Source: Eutrophocola sp965662685 (lineage in GTDB: Bacteria; Pseudomonadota; Gammaproteobacteria; Pseudomonadales; Pseudohongiellaceae). From it: a stretch of DNA of 32,556 nucleotides. A program made the position numbers and the translations under genes. The stretch is taken from NCBI GenBank assembly GCA_965662685.1, contig CBFIIQ010000036.1, positions 1 to 32,556 on the forward strand. The letters run 5' to 3'. The notes below the pieces were generated by a model. The model had not been told where the DNA came from and searched no databases. It was given only the letters and a program-made list of their open reading frames with translations. This document shows, piece after piece, positions 1-7,739 of this stretch. Numbering within the stretch: position 1 is the first letter of the stretch; each line of letters begins with the position of its first letter.

Positions 1-190
1 CAGACCAGTTCAATGTACCATGCTTTCTAAGCCAGGTAAGTACCGTGCTTTTACCTTGGATACCGTAGCGAGCTTGAGCTTGTTTGTAGGTGAACTCGCC
101 TTTTTCAACTTGCGAAACCACCGCTAATTTAAAGGCGAGTGTGTAATCTTTCTGAGAGCGTTTGGCTCGAGGGGGTGTAGGGTTTCCCAT
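1..190 (-). CDS. IS3-family transposase OrfA, N-terminal part (runs off window)
   Basis: Reading leftward from ATG at 190-188 gives 63 codons with no stop before the window edge. The peptide starts MGNPTPPRAKRSQKDYTLAF and continues through VVSQVEKGEFTYKQAQ, YGIQGKSTVLTWLRKHG and LNWS. This is the N-terminal helix-turn-helix region of IS3-group OrfA proteins, which bind the element ends. GGAG lies 8 nt before the ATG. In IS3 elements a programmed -1 frameshift normally joins OrfA to the DDE-domain OrfB, but that part is not present here, so it is unknown whether the element is intact. Confidence 0.85.
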   Translation of the reverse strand, partial: MGNPTPPRAKRSQKDYTLAFKLAVVSQVEKGEFTYKQAQARYGIQGKSTVLTWLRKHGTLNWS

Positions 191-231
191 AAATAAGTCT
201 CCATAGTGACAACTTATTTCAGGACGGGACA
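1..231 (-). mobile_element. IS3-family insertion sequence, one end (partial)
   Basis: The minus strand carries an OrfA transposase start whose leader runs back to a TG-starting end, TGTCCCGTCC, at 231-222. IS3-family elements typically have termini of the TG...CA type, so 231 is the probable left end. Beyond it lies the terminator of the neighbouring usp gene, giving a sharp change from element to host DNA. The other end, OrfB and any target duplication lie outside the window. The family is read from the protein; the exact end is inferred. Confidence 0.7.
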
Positions 232-235
232 TAGC

Positions 236-269
236 TAAAAAAAAAGGCCGGTAAAATTGCCGGCCTTTT
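236..269 (-). terminator. Intrinsic terminator of the usp gene
   Basis: A perfect 10-bp inverted repeat, AAAAGGCCGG (242-251) and CCGGCCTTTT (260-269), encloses an 8-nt loop. Read on the minus strand, the GC-rich hairpin is followed by a run of nine T (245-237). It sits 12 bases after the usp stop, as a Rho-independent terminator should. The flanking A/T runs would let it work in both directions, so it may also block transcription leaving the IS. Confidence 0.85.
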
Positions 270-280
270 CATAAGCTGAC

Positions 281-1222
281 TTATTCTTCTGAANNNNNNN
301 NNNATCCAGCCGGTTTAATGGCCAGCACGGAGCAATTGATATTGTTAAGAATCTTCTCGGCAGTATTACCCATGAAGAACCCTTTAATACCGGAGCGCCC
401 TACCGTCCCCATCACCACCAGGTCAATGCGCTTGCTTTTAACAAAACGTGGAATAACCGTTTCAGGTTCACCCTTGATCAGATGGGTATCAGCAACATCA
501 ACACCGTAATCTTCTGCCAACTCGAGCAGATGGGCCTTTTCCATTTTCCGCATTTCGCGCAACATAGTGCTCAGGGATTTATAGGCTGCCTGAACCCCCT
601 TGCGATTTCTCAGACGCTTCTCCGCAGCAACATGCCAGGAATGCAGAATATGAAGCTGCCCTTTTTCCAGGGATGCCAGCGAACTGGCGAGCTCCATGAT
701 GGTACGATCCATGTTTTTTTCCGTCTTGCCCTTGACCCGCAAGTCGACCGAGGCAAGAATTTTTGAATGGCTGATTTTCTTTCTGGGCTTGAGAATCAGC
801 ACCGGGCAGGGACATTTGCGAACCAGGTTCATGTCCAGGGTGGAAAACAGCATACCGGTCAAATGTGGTTTGCCGCTTGCCTTTACTACAAGGTCAAAAC
901 CGTCCTTCTGGACTGTTCTGACTATTTCAATGAAATCCTTGCCTTCGTTAATTATGACAGGAATTGATGTAGTAGAACCTCGGGGTTTAGCTGACTTGGT
1001 CAGTGCAACCAGCTCTTCCCTTCGAATTTTTACCAGCTCTCGCTGCAGACTGATCATGTCCATGGCCACATCAGTGATGGCGAAATTTTCAGCGGCTTCC
1101 ACGACGTCAATTACACTGACCCTGGCCTTGATATCACGCGCCAGTTGCAGTGTTTTTTTTAGTGCGGTCTTTTCTCCCGCAGTCCCGTCGGCCACAAAAA
1201 GTATCTTGCTGAATCTATCCAT
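281..1222 (-). CDS. uspE: UspE-like tandem universal stress protein
   Basis: About 313 residues in two Usp domains (roughly 1-150 and 155-308), the length and arrangement of E. coli UspE. The first domain ends with LVRKCPCPVLILKP, close to the UspE equivalent. The second carries the nucleotide-binding pattern G-x2-G-x9-G in GTVGRSGIKGFFMGNTAE. UspE-type proteins are cytoplasmic stress-survival factors; the exact activity here is unknown. The start is supported by AAGGAG 6 nt before ATG. A run of 10 N lies in the last codons, so the C-terminus (about four residues plus Ser-Glu-Glu) and the reading frame to the stop depend on the true gap size. The gene stands alone with its own terminator. Confidence 0.88.
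   Translation of the reverse strand: MDRFSKILFVADGTAGEKTALKKTLQLARDIKARVSVIDVVEAAENFAITDVAMDMISLQRELVKIRREELVALTKSAKPRGSTTSIPVIINEGKDFIEIVRTVQKDGFDLVVKASGKPHLTGMLFSTLDMNLVRKCPCPVLILKPRKKISHSKILASVDLRVKGKTEKNMDRTIMELASSLASLEKGQLHILHSWHVAAEKRLRNRKGVQAAYKSLSTMLREMRKMEKAHLLELAEDYGVDVADTHLIKGEPETVIPRFVKSKRIDLVVMGTVGRSGIKGFFMGNTAEKILNNINCSVLAIKPAGXXXXSEE
294..303. other. Assembly gap (10 N) inside the usp 3' end
   Basis: Ten consecutive N lie between GAA and ATCCAGCC. Ten is a conventional scaffold-gap length, so the real number of bases is unknown. The linkage between the IS3 end/terminator and the usp gene body therefore rests on scaffolding. The terminator fits the usp strand and position, which makes the join believable. 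Confidence 0.95.
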
Positions 1223-1476
1223 AATTTTCTCCTTTTTACCGAAAATATAACTGTTAACGCTAATTGCGCATATTTTTCATAGCCTTACTACAGAAAATGA
1301 GAAACAGGCATATCGCGCAACCCTTCGTCACAGAGCTTGATCATTCAGCGTATATTAAACAGTTTTTGCCATGCACTATGGTATGTCGCAGATCAACAAA
1401 ACCGTTAAATCCGGATAAATATATTACTGGATTTTTCTCCGCGTCGATGGCGGCAAAATGAATCTGCTCATGGAGG

Positions 1477-2382
1477 TTAATCCTTTTCCAGGCTTTCTCT
1501 GATAATTTCCCAGGCGCGGTCAATATCATCAACAAAATGGAATATCTCCAGGTCTTCCCGACTGATCATGCCTTCCTCTACCATGAGGTCAAAATTTATC
1601 AGTTTTTCCCAGTACTCACGACCAAATAATAATACCGGTAGTGGTTTTATTTTCCCGGTCTGAATCAGCGTCAGGGTTTCAAACAGCTCATCCATGGTGC
1701 CATAGCCTCCGGGGAATGCCACCAGCGCCCTTGCACGTAGCATAAAATGCATTTTGCGCATGGCAAAATAATGAAATTGAAAACATAACTCTGGCGTAAT
1801 GTAGGGATTGGGGGACTGCTCATGGGGCAAAACAATATTCAGCCCTACGGATTCAGAACCTGCTTCACTGGCACCCCGGTTTGCAGCCTCCATGATACCC
1901 GGCCCACCCCCTGTGATAATGTGTAATTGTGGGCAATCTTCACAGCCGGATCTCTTGCTGACCAGTTGTGCAAATTCACGAGCCTGTTCGTAATACCCAG
2001 CCTGGCGCACCCTTGATTCAGCCCTGGCAAGATCAGCATGAAGAGCAGCAGCATCGGGGTTTTGCTGTAGTGCCTGTTCGGCTTGGTCTTTTTTAAGCAA
2101 GGCCTGTTCCATGTCATAAGTTCGGGCACTGCCAAAGATCACGACAGTATGGTCAATGCCGTGTTCCTTTAATAGTAGCTCTGGCTTGCTTAATTCAAGC
2201 AGAAACCGGACCGGTCGTAATTCATCCCGCAACAGAAAGGCCATATCATCAAAAGCCAGCCGGTAGGCCGGCGAGCTCATCTGCTTGCTGGCAATACCCT
2301 TGCCCTTTAATTCGGGATTTGCATAGGGGCGTTCATCCGCGGCAGAATGAAAAAGATGGCCGGGTTGTTTGCGTCTGGACAT
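1477..2382 (-). CDS. LOG-family (TIGR00730-type) Rossmann protein
   Basis: 301 residues. The core holds the two signatures of the LOG / lysine-decarboxylase-like family: GGGPGIMEAANRGA (about 158-171) and PGGYGTMDE (about 224-232), which bind the nucleotide phosphate and provide the catalytic Arg/Glu environment. Many members release cytokinin-type bases or ribose 5-phosphate from nucleoside monophosphates, as E. coli PpnN does. Whether this one does is inferred only. It is longer than minimal LOGs (~190 aa): about 80 extra N-terminal residues and a charged, probably helical insert (EQALLKKDQAEQALQQNP region) between the first strand and the GGGPG motif. GAGGT lies 8 nt before the ATG. No true lysine decarboxylase features are seen. 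Confidence 0.85.
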   Translation of the reverse strand: MSRRKQPGHLFHSAADERPYANPELKGKGIASKQMSSPAYRLAFDDMAFLLRDELRPVRFLLELSKPELLLKEHGIDHTVVIFGSARTYDMEQALLKKDQAEQALQQNPDAAALHADLARAESRVRQAGYYEQAREFAQLVSKRSGCEDCPQLHIITGGGPGIMEAANRGASEAGSESVGLNIVLPHEQSPNPYITPELCFQFHYFAMRKMHFMLRARALVAFPGGYGTMDELFETLTLIQTGKIKPLPVLLFGREYWEKLINFDLMVEEGMISREDLEIFHFVDDIDRAWEIIRESLEKD

Positions 2383-2518
2383 CGATATACCTCTAAAAAA
2401 TGTTTTTATTTTTACCGGTAATCATACATGATTCGGTTTCACCATATTCTTGCATGCAAAACCTGTGAGCTCAGAATTGTACCTGTTTGAATAGTAAAAC
2501 ATGAAAGGAGAGTTTCAC

Positions 2519-3319
2519 GTGTGTCGATTCCTTGCCTATAGTGGACCATCAACATTCATGCAGGAATTCCTGCTGGACAGCAGTTATTCACTGGTAAATC
2601 AGAGCAAACATGCAAGGATGCGTTTTGAACCTGTTAATGGTGATGGCTTTGGTGTGGGCTGGTACCCCTTACATGAGGACCCGGTTCCGGGCACCTTTGT
2701 CAGTATTGAGCCCGCCTGGAGTAACCGCAACCTCAAGGAAATCGCAACGAAAATCCCGACACGACATTTTTTTGCCCATATTCGTGATGCTACTATCGGC
2801 ATGCCTGTATCACAGGGCAACTGTCATCCTTTCCAGGCCGGATCCTATCTCTGGATGCACAATGGTCACCTTGGAGAATTTGATAAATGCAGACGCCTGC
2901 TGATGGCGTCCCTTTCCGACACCTCTTTTAATATGATCAAGGGTAATACCGACTCGGAACACCTGTTTGCCCTGTTTATGGACCAGGTGAAACACCAGCC
3001 GATTAGCGATAGTGGTCAACTACTCGAAGCATTAACAAGAACTATCATAAGCATAAACAGCATAAGAAACGAATCAGGTTGTGAATCCGAAGCACACATG
3101 AATTTTGCGCTGTCCAATGGCGTCTGCTCACTTTTTACCCGACTGAGTATGAACAGTGAAATGGCCCCGCCCACACTGCATTACCAACAGAAACATGAGG
3201 AATTGATAGTCGCCTCGGAGCCCCTTACAGATGCGGGAGACTGGCAACAAGTCAACAATGGAGAGGTACTGATTCAGGAAACAGGAACAGCGATGAGAAT
3301 TGAAGCGCTGAACATTTAG
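2519..3319 (+). CDS. Class II glutamine amidotransferase (EgtC/YafJ-like)
   Basis: 266 residues beginning Met-Cys-Arg-Phe-Leu-Ala-Tyr. The Cys directly after the initiator is the N-terminal nucleophile of Ntn glutamine amidohydrolases, which hydrolyse glutamine to glutamate and ammonia. Further family motifs are NGDGFGVGWY, HIRDAT and MHNGHLGEF. The start is set at GTG 2519 rather than the in-frame ATG 2501, because the mature enzyme needs Cys at position 2 and because AAAGGAG, at 8-9 nt spacing, overlaps that upstream ATG. The family includes EgtC (gamma-glutamyl removal in ergothioneine synthesis) and YafJ. No egtB or egtD is nearby, so the substrate is unknown. Transcription is divergent from the LOG-family gene. 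Confidence 0.88.
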   Translation: MCRFLAYSGPSTFMQEFLLDSSYSLVNQSKHARMRFEPVNGDGFGVGWYPLHEDPVPGTFVSIEPAWSNRNLKEIATKIPTRHFFAHIRDATIGMPVSQGNCHPFQAGSYLWMHNGHLGEFDKCRRLLMASLSDTSFNMIKGNTDSEHLFALFMDQVKHQPISDSGQLLEALTRTIISINSIRNESGCESEAHMNFALSNGVCSLFTRLSMNSEMAPPTLHYQQKHEELIVASEPLTDAGDWQQVNNGEVLIQETGTAMRIEALNI

Positions 3320-3347
3320 CGCATTCTTATATTACAGTTTGAATTTT

Positions 3348-4037
3348 TCAGCTTTCAGCTTTTAGCTTGGCATCAAGTGACTCCAGGCGCTGAACAGTAC
3401 CAATATCAGACCACTCGCCGGCATAATATTCTCCACCAACCCTGCTATTAGCCATGGCCTGCCTGAGTAATGGCACTATAGATTGCTTGCCAGCAGTAAT
3501 GCCGTTAAACAATGCGGGGTGATAAACAGCGATACCACTGAATGTCAGCTTTTCCTCACCTTCTTTTGCGTCCCTGACTTTCCCATCAACCAGAACAAAG
3601 TCGCCGTCGGGATTATGCTCAGGATTTTCCACCAACACCAACCAGGCCAGCAGTATCTCACCATCAATTTGCGGGAGATTTTTAAAAGAATAATCGGTCC
3701 AGATATCGGCATTAACACAGACAAAAGAACTGGCATCGGCATTATCCCCAAGCATCGGTAATGCCTGAAAAATACCGCCAGCGGACTCCAGTGGCTCATC
3801 CTCGCGAGACCAACTGATACTCACACCCATTGCTTCACCATTTCCCAGCGCGGCTTCAATTTTCTCACCGAGCCAGGCATGATTAATAACCAGTTCTGAA
3901 AAACCATTGGCCGCAAGCTTTTCTATCTGGTGAGCGATCAGTGATTTACCCCCTACCTCCAGTAAAGGCTTGGGGGTTTCAAGTGTCAGTGGCCGCATGC
4001 GATCTCCCATGCCTGCCGCCAAAATCATTGCCTTCAT
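3348..4037 (-). CDS. murU: N-acetylmuramate-1-phosphate uridylyltransferase MurU
   Basis: 229 residues of the sugar-nucleotidyltransferase fold. The N-terminus MKAMILAAGMGDRMRPLT is the nucleotide-binding loop, followed by PKPLLEVGGKSLIAHQIEKL; CVNADIWTD holds the metal-binding Asp. MurU makes UDP-MurNAc from MurNAc-1-phosphate in the recycling route that bypasses MurA and so evades fosfomycin. The ATG shares ATGA (4037-4034) with the amgK stop, so the two are translationally coupled. That pairing separates MurU from generic glucose-1-phosphate thymidylyltransferase-like enzymes of the same fold. It converges on the glutamine amidotransferase gene with 28 bp between stops. Confidence 0.92.
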   Translation of the reverse strand: MKAMILAAGMGDRMRPLTLETPKPLLEVGGKSLIAHQIEKLAANGFSELVINHAWLGEKIEAALGNGEAMGVSISWSREDEPLESAGGIFQALPMLGDNADASSFVCVNADIWTDYSFKNLPQIDGEILLAWLVLVENPEHNPDGDFVLVDGKVRDAKEGEEKLTFSGIAVYHPALFNGITAGKQSIVPLLRQAMANSRVGGEYYAGEWSDIGTVQRLESLDAKLKAES

Positions 4038-5161
4038 GATGCGCTACGTCTCTTGATTGCAGCATTGAGTTTTGTCACCAGCGTAGGATAGATTTTTTTA
4101 TCGAACCATCTTGCGACGTCTTCCAGTGCAGGGTAATCCGCCATTACTTCCTTGATGTAGGCAAGGGTTCTGGGAATATCCCCCAGGTAACCATTTTTAC
4201 CATCACGCAGATAGAGTCGTGAGAAAATTCCCACTGCTTTTAAATGCCGCTGCAATCCCATCAAATCAAAATCATGCAGAAAATCATTAGTCTCTATTGA
4301 ATCAATGATATCGGCTTTATTTGCCATCTCGGCATACTCCAATGCCCATTGTCTGATCATGGCTTTCGGCCAGATGATGTAGCAATCCTTTATCAGGGAA
4401 ACCAGGTCATAGGTAAAAGGTCCAATCACGGCATCCTGGAAATCGATTATTCCCAGCTCTTCATCTTCCTGAATCATCAGATTACGGGAATGAAAATCGC
4501 GATGCACACAAACCTGGGTTTGGGAAAGTGCTGACTCAATCAACAGCTCAAAAAAGTTATCCAGAAGTTCATTGTCTTCACTGGAAAGCGTCATACCCAT
4601 GATGCCTTCACAAAACCACTCGCGAAATAAATTCATTTCAGCCAGTAACAAGGTGCTATCAAAAGGTGGCAATAATATTTCACTACCTTCCCTGATCCTC
4701 TGAATTTTTATCAGGCTTTCGAATACCTGATGGTAGACTGCGCTGACTTCTGCAAGAGCATCTTGCTGACGCAAGGCGTCAAGTTTCTCCCACAACAGCG
4801 TGTCACCCAGGTAGGACAAACAAAGAAACCCTTTCTCATAATTTACGTCGTAAATTGTGGGAACATGCAAACCCGCGGATAAAAATGACGTGGCTACCTG
4901 AACAAAAGTACGGTTGTCTTCTTTTTCCGGCGGCGCGTCTACCAGCACATAGGGTTGCTCATTCGGAGTACTGATAAAATACCGGCGGAAACTGGCATCA
5001 CCAGTCAACGGTTTGAGTTTGGCCAGTGTGTTGCTTTCGCCCAAGGCAGGCAAAATCCCTTGAAACCAGATTTGCAATTCTGCCTGACGATTTTCTTGAC
5101 GTTGTTTTTCTAAATTCATAACGACCAATTGGCAACCCTGCTTCATCAGTAAGCTACCCAC
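4034..5161 (-). CDS. amgK: Anomeric MurNAc/GlcNAc kinase AmgK
   Basis: Aminoglycoside-phosphotransferase fold. The catalytic loop is HRDFHSRNLMI and the metal-binding segment is IIDFQDAVIGPFTYDL. AmgK phosphorylates the anomeric carbon of recycled MurNAc, and MurU uses the product; both act in the cytoplasm. Start: GTG at 5161 is preceded by AGG six bases upstream and gives 375 residues. ATG at 5146 or 5119 would give 370 or 361 residues, nearer the usual length of about 340, but without a convincing ribosome binding site. The first ~15 residues are therefore uncertain. It is divergent from lptD across 121 bp, so envelope recycling and outer-membrane assembly share a promoter region. Confidence 0.9.
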   Translation of the reverse strand: MGSLLMKQGCQLVVMNLEKQRQENRQAELQIWFQGILPALGESNTLAKLKPLTGDASFRRYFISTPNEQPYVLVDAPPEKEDNRTFVQVATSFLSAGLHVPTIYDVNYEKGFLCLSYLGDTLLWEKLDALRQQDALAEVSAVYHQVFESLIKIQRIREGSEILLPPFDSTLLLAEMNLFREWFCEGIMGMTLSSEDNELLDNFFELLIESALSQTQVCVHRDFHSRNLMIQEDEELGIIDFQDAVIGPFTYDLVSLIKDCYIIWPKAMIRQWALEYAEMANKADIIDSIETNDFLHDFDLMGLQRHLKAVGIFSRLYLRDGKNGYLGDIPRTLAYIKEVMADYPALEDVARWFDKKIYPTLVTKLNAAIKRRSAS

Positions 5162-5170
5162 TGATTACCT

Positions 5171-5200
5171 GGAACTCTTGAATAATTACTCAGAGGTTCC
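5171..5200. promoter_or_regulatory. Imperfect dyad between amgK and lptD
   Basis: GGAACTCT (5171-5178) and AGAGGTTCC (5192-5200) are inverted repeats with one bulged base and a 13-nt loop. The element is in the only space between divergent amgK and lptD, just upstream of the amgK GTG start. It could be an operator or an mRNA hairpin in the amgK leader. The GGAACT half resembles a sigma-E -35 box, but a matching -10 at the right distance is missing. Confidence 0.3.
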
Positions 5201-5282
5201 CTAACAAACTTGTTTAGCAGGGCCATAAAAACTAGAATCTTTTGATGCCCAGCATTATGCCTAACCATAGGGGAATTGAGAA

Positions 5283-7739
5283 GTGATCCCCAGATTCACA
5301 CTGCCCCCCAGAGACAGTAAAATACTCTTAATTATCAGCCTTGCAGCAAGTTGTGCTGGAAGCCCTGCCGTGTTCGCGCAACCAAACCTGCTGGAGCAGG
5401 CCAGCGACATTGACTGGATCAGGCTTGAAGATCTGAGTACTGAGCAACGCACCACCTTGCAAGAAGGTATTCCGACAAATTGCTGTGGCCTTTACCTGCA
5501 ACCTGAGCCACCCCAAATCGAGGGTGAACCCGGTTCTGCCAATATTTCAGCTGACGCCATTGATGGTGAAAGCGGAAAACAGCTTTCCCTTCAAGGCAAT
5601 ATCAAAATTTTGCAGAACACTATGAGCCTGCAAGCCGATAGCGGTATTTATGACAGCGAAAATGGCAATGCTGTTTTACAAGGCAATATCCGTGTTCGCC
5701 AACCTGGCATGCTGCTGGTGGGAACAGACGGTACAGTGGAAAACCAGGGAGCAGTATCCAATATCAACAATGCCAGTTATGTGCTGCATGAAGACAATAT
5801 CCGGGGTAGCGCAGAAGTAATTGTGTATACCGATGCAGATGGCATCATCACCATCGACAACGGCTTTTTTACCCGTTGCGAACCCGGTGATAATTCCTGG
5901 CTCGTCGAAGCCGAAAATATTGTGCTTAACCAGGCCACGGGTCGGGGTGTAGCGAAGAATGTCAAAATGCGTGTAGGCAATGTTCCGGTCATCTATCTGC
6001 CTCGACTCACCTTTCCTATTAATGATGAAAGGGCAACCGGCTTTCTGGCTCCAACATTCGGTTCCACCCGTGACGGCGGGATGGATATATCCGCGCCTTA
6101 TTATCTAAACCTTGCGCCCAATTATGATGCCACGCTGACGCCTCGCATCATGACCGATCGCGGCGTGGTATTGGGTATGGAAGGCAGATATCGCAGCAGA
6201 CGCTCGCTAAATCTCGTGCAGATGAACTACCTGCCCGGGGATAAACTTTATGACGAAGCGGAACCACTGCTACCTGACCCAGACTCTCCCCCGGTTGCCG
6301 ATCGCTGGTTATTAAACGTCGACCATAACAGCATACTATCGCGCAACTGGGCTGCCCAGGTAGATTTTCTCGGCGTCAGCGATGATGAATATTTTCAGGA
6401 CCTGGGTAACACAGGGCTGTCAACGACAACACAAAGCTATCTCGCACGCACCGGCACCATAAGATACCGCAACAACGACTGGCGCTTTCGTGCCCAGGCC
6501 TTGAGCTTTCAGACCATCGATCCAACTATTCCGGAAAATCTTCAGCCCTATAAACGCCTGCCACGACTCAATCTGGATGGTGACTTTTCAAGCGACTTCG
6601 GGCTTGATTATGGTGTGCGCAGTGAGTATGTGCATTTTGACCGTGATCTTGACATGGATAAACTCAGCGCCGGACAAATTGCCAATGGCGTTCTGGTGAC
6701 AGGACAGCGTCTTACAGTAGAACCTGAAATCAGTTTTCCATGGTCCATTCCCGGCGCCTTTTTTACGCCCAGCGCCAAATACAGTTATGCCTCGTATCAG
6801 CTTGATGATCCTGGCGGTCTCTTTAATGAAGATCCAACACGTGGAATTTTTTCCGGCAGCGTGGATACTGGTCTGATTTTTGAGCGGGAACTGGATTTTG
6901 CTTCAGGTACCATGCTGCAAACCCTGGAGCCAAGACTGTTCTATCTCTACAATGAATATGAGGATCAGAGCGATATTCCGTTGTTTGACAGTTCAAACAT
7001 GACCTTCAGCTTTAACCAGTTATTTCGCGACGATCGCTTCAGTGGCAAGGATCGCATCGGTGATGCCAATCAGCTTACCATGGCGTTGAGCTCACGCATT
7101 CTGGATAGTCGGGGCAAGGAAAAAGCCAGCGCCAGCATTGGTCAGATCTTTTACTTCAGCGATCGCCGGGTGACCCTGAATAACAGAGCTGGAGAGCAAC
7201 AACGCACCAACAGCTCTGCCATTGCCTCGGAAATGACCTGGAAATTCAATGCCAACTGGCGCATTAATTCCTATCTGGAATGGAATACCGCAGAGGACAA
7301 CCTGGAGGTTGGCAATTTTCAATTCAGGTACCAATCTGATATAAATCACATCCTTAATTTAAGTTACCGGTACCGTGATGTGTCGAACCCGATCACAGTC
7401 GCGGGAATTGATCGCCGGATCAAGCAAACGGATATTTCTGCAGTATGGCCTTTAAGGCAAAACTGGGGGCTAATAGCCCGCTGGAATTATGATCTTGCGA
7501 ACAAGCGCAAGCTTGAATCCATTGCCGGCCTGGAATACAACAACTGCTGTTACAGTGTCAGAGTCATCGCCCGTCAGTGGATTGATAACGATTCGCTGTT
7601 ATTCGGAAATACCGATGACAACACCGGAATCTTTCTGCAATTTGAACTAAAAGGCTTCGGCAGCGTCATAGGTGGGAATGTCAGCAGCATTTTAAGTAAT
7701 GGCATCAGTGGTTACAGAGAACGAGAATATGTGCAGTAA
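5283..7739 (+). CDS. lptD: LPS-assembly protein LptD
   Basis: 818 residues. An N-terminal signal peptide (hydrophobic stretch about 14-30, cleavage probably after AVFA) sends the protein to the outer membrane. Residues ~85-220 form the periplasmic beta-jellyroll of the OstA/LptA type (repeated LQGNIKI, LQADSGIY, LQGNIRV); the rest is the 26-strand beta-barrel domain with many alternating aromatic strands. With LptE it inserts lipopolysaccharide in the outer leaflet. The CC pair near residues 67-68 and the later CC near 762-763 fit the paired cysteines that form the essential inter-domain disulfides. The start is GTG, with AGGGG 9 nt upstream. The next gene encodes its chaperone SurA. Confidence 0.96.
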   Translation: MIPRFTLPPRDSKILLIISLAASCAGSPAVFAQPNLLEQASDIDWIRLEDLSTEQRTTLQEGIPTNCCGLYLQPEPPQIEGEPGSANISADAIDGESGKQLSLQGNIKILQNTMSLQADSGIYDSENGNAVLQGNIRVRQPGMLLVGTDGTVENQGAVSNINNASYVLHEDNIRGSAEVIVYTDADGIITIDNGFFTRCEPGDNSWLVEAENIVLNQATGRGVAKNVKMRVGNVPVIYLPRLTFPINDERATGFLAPTFGSTRDGGMDISAPYYLNLAPNYDATLTPRIMTDRGVVLGMEGRYRSRRSLNLVQMNYLPGDKLYDEAEPLLPDPDSPPVADRWLLNVDHNSILSRNWAAQVDFLGVSDDEYFQDLGNTGLSTTTQSYLARTGTIRYRNNDWRFRAQALSFQTIDPTIPENLQPYKRLPRLNLDGDFSSDFGLDYGVRSEYVHFDRDLDMDKLSAGQIANGVLVTGQRLTVEPEISFPWSIPGAFFTPSAKYSYASYQLDDPGGLFNEDPTRGIFSGSVDTGLIFERELDFASGTMLQTLEPRLFYLYNEYEDQSDIPLFDSSNMTFSFNQLFRDDRFSGKDRIGDANQLTMALSSRILDSRGKEKASASIGQIFYFSDRRVTLNNRAGEQQRTNSSAIASEMTWKFNANWRINSYLEWNTAEDNLEVGNFQFRYQSDINHILNLSYRYRDVSNPITVAGIDRRIKQTDISAVWPLRQNWGLIARWNYDLANKRKLESIAGLEYNNCCYSVRVIARQWIDNDSLLFGNTDDNTGIFLQFELKGFGSVIGGNVSSILSNGISGYREREYVQ

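Noticed and set aside
1264..1461. 65-codon open frame between usp and the LOG-family gene
   Set aside because: No ribosome binding site, no recognisable protein features, and it lies in the leader region of usp; treated as chance.
5171..5200. Sigma-E promoter for lptD at GGAACT
   Set aside because: No TCnnA-type -10 at the required 15-17 bp; the nearest TCAGA is only about 13 bp away.
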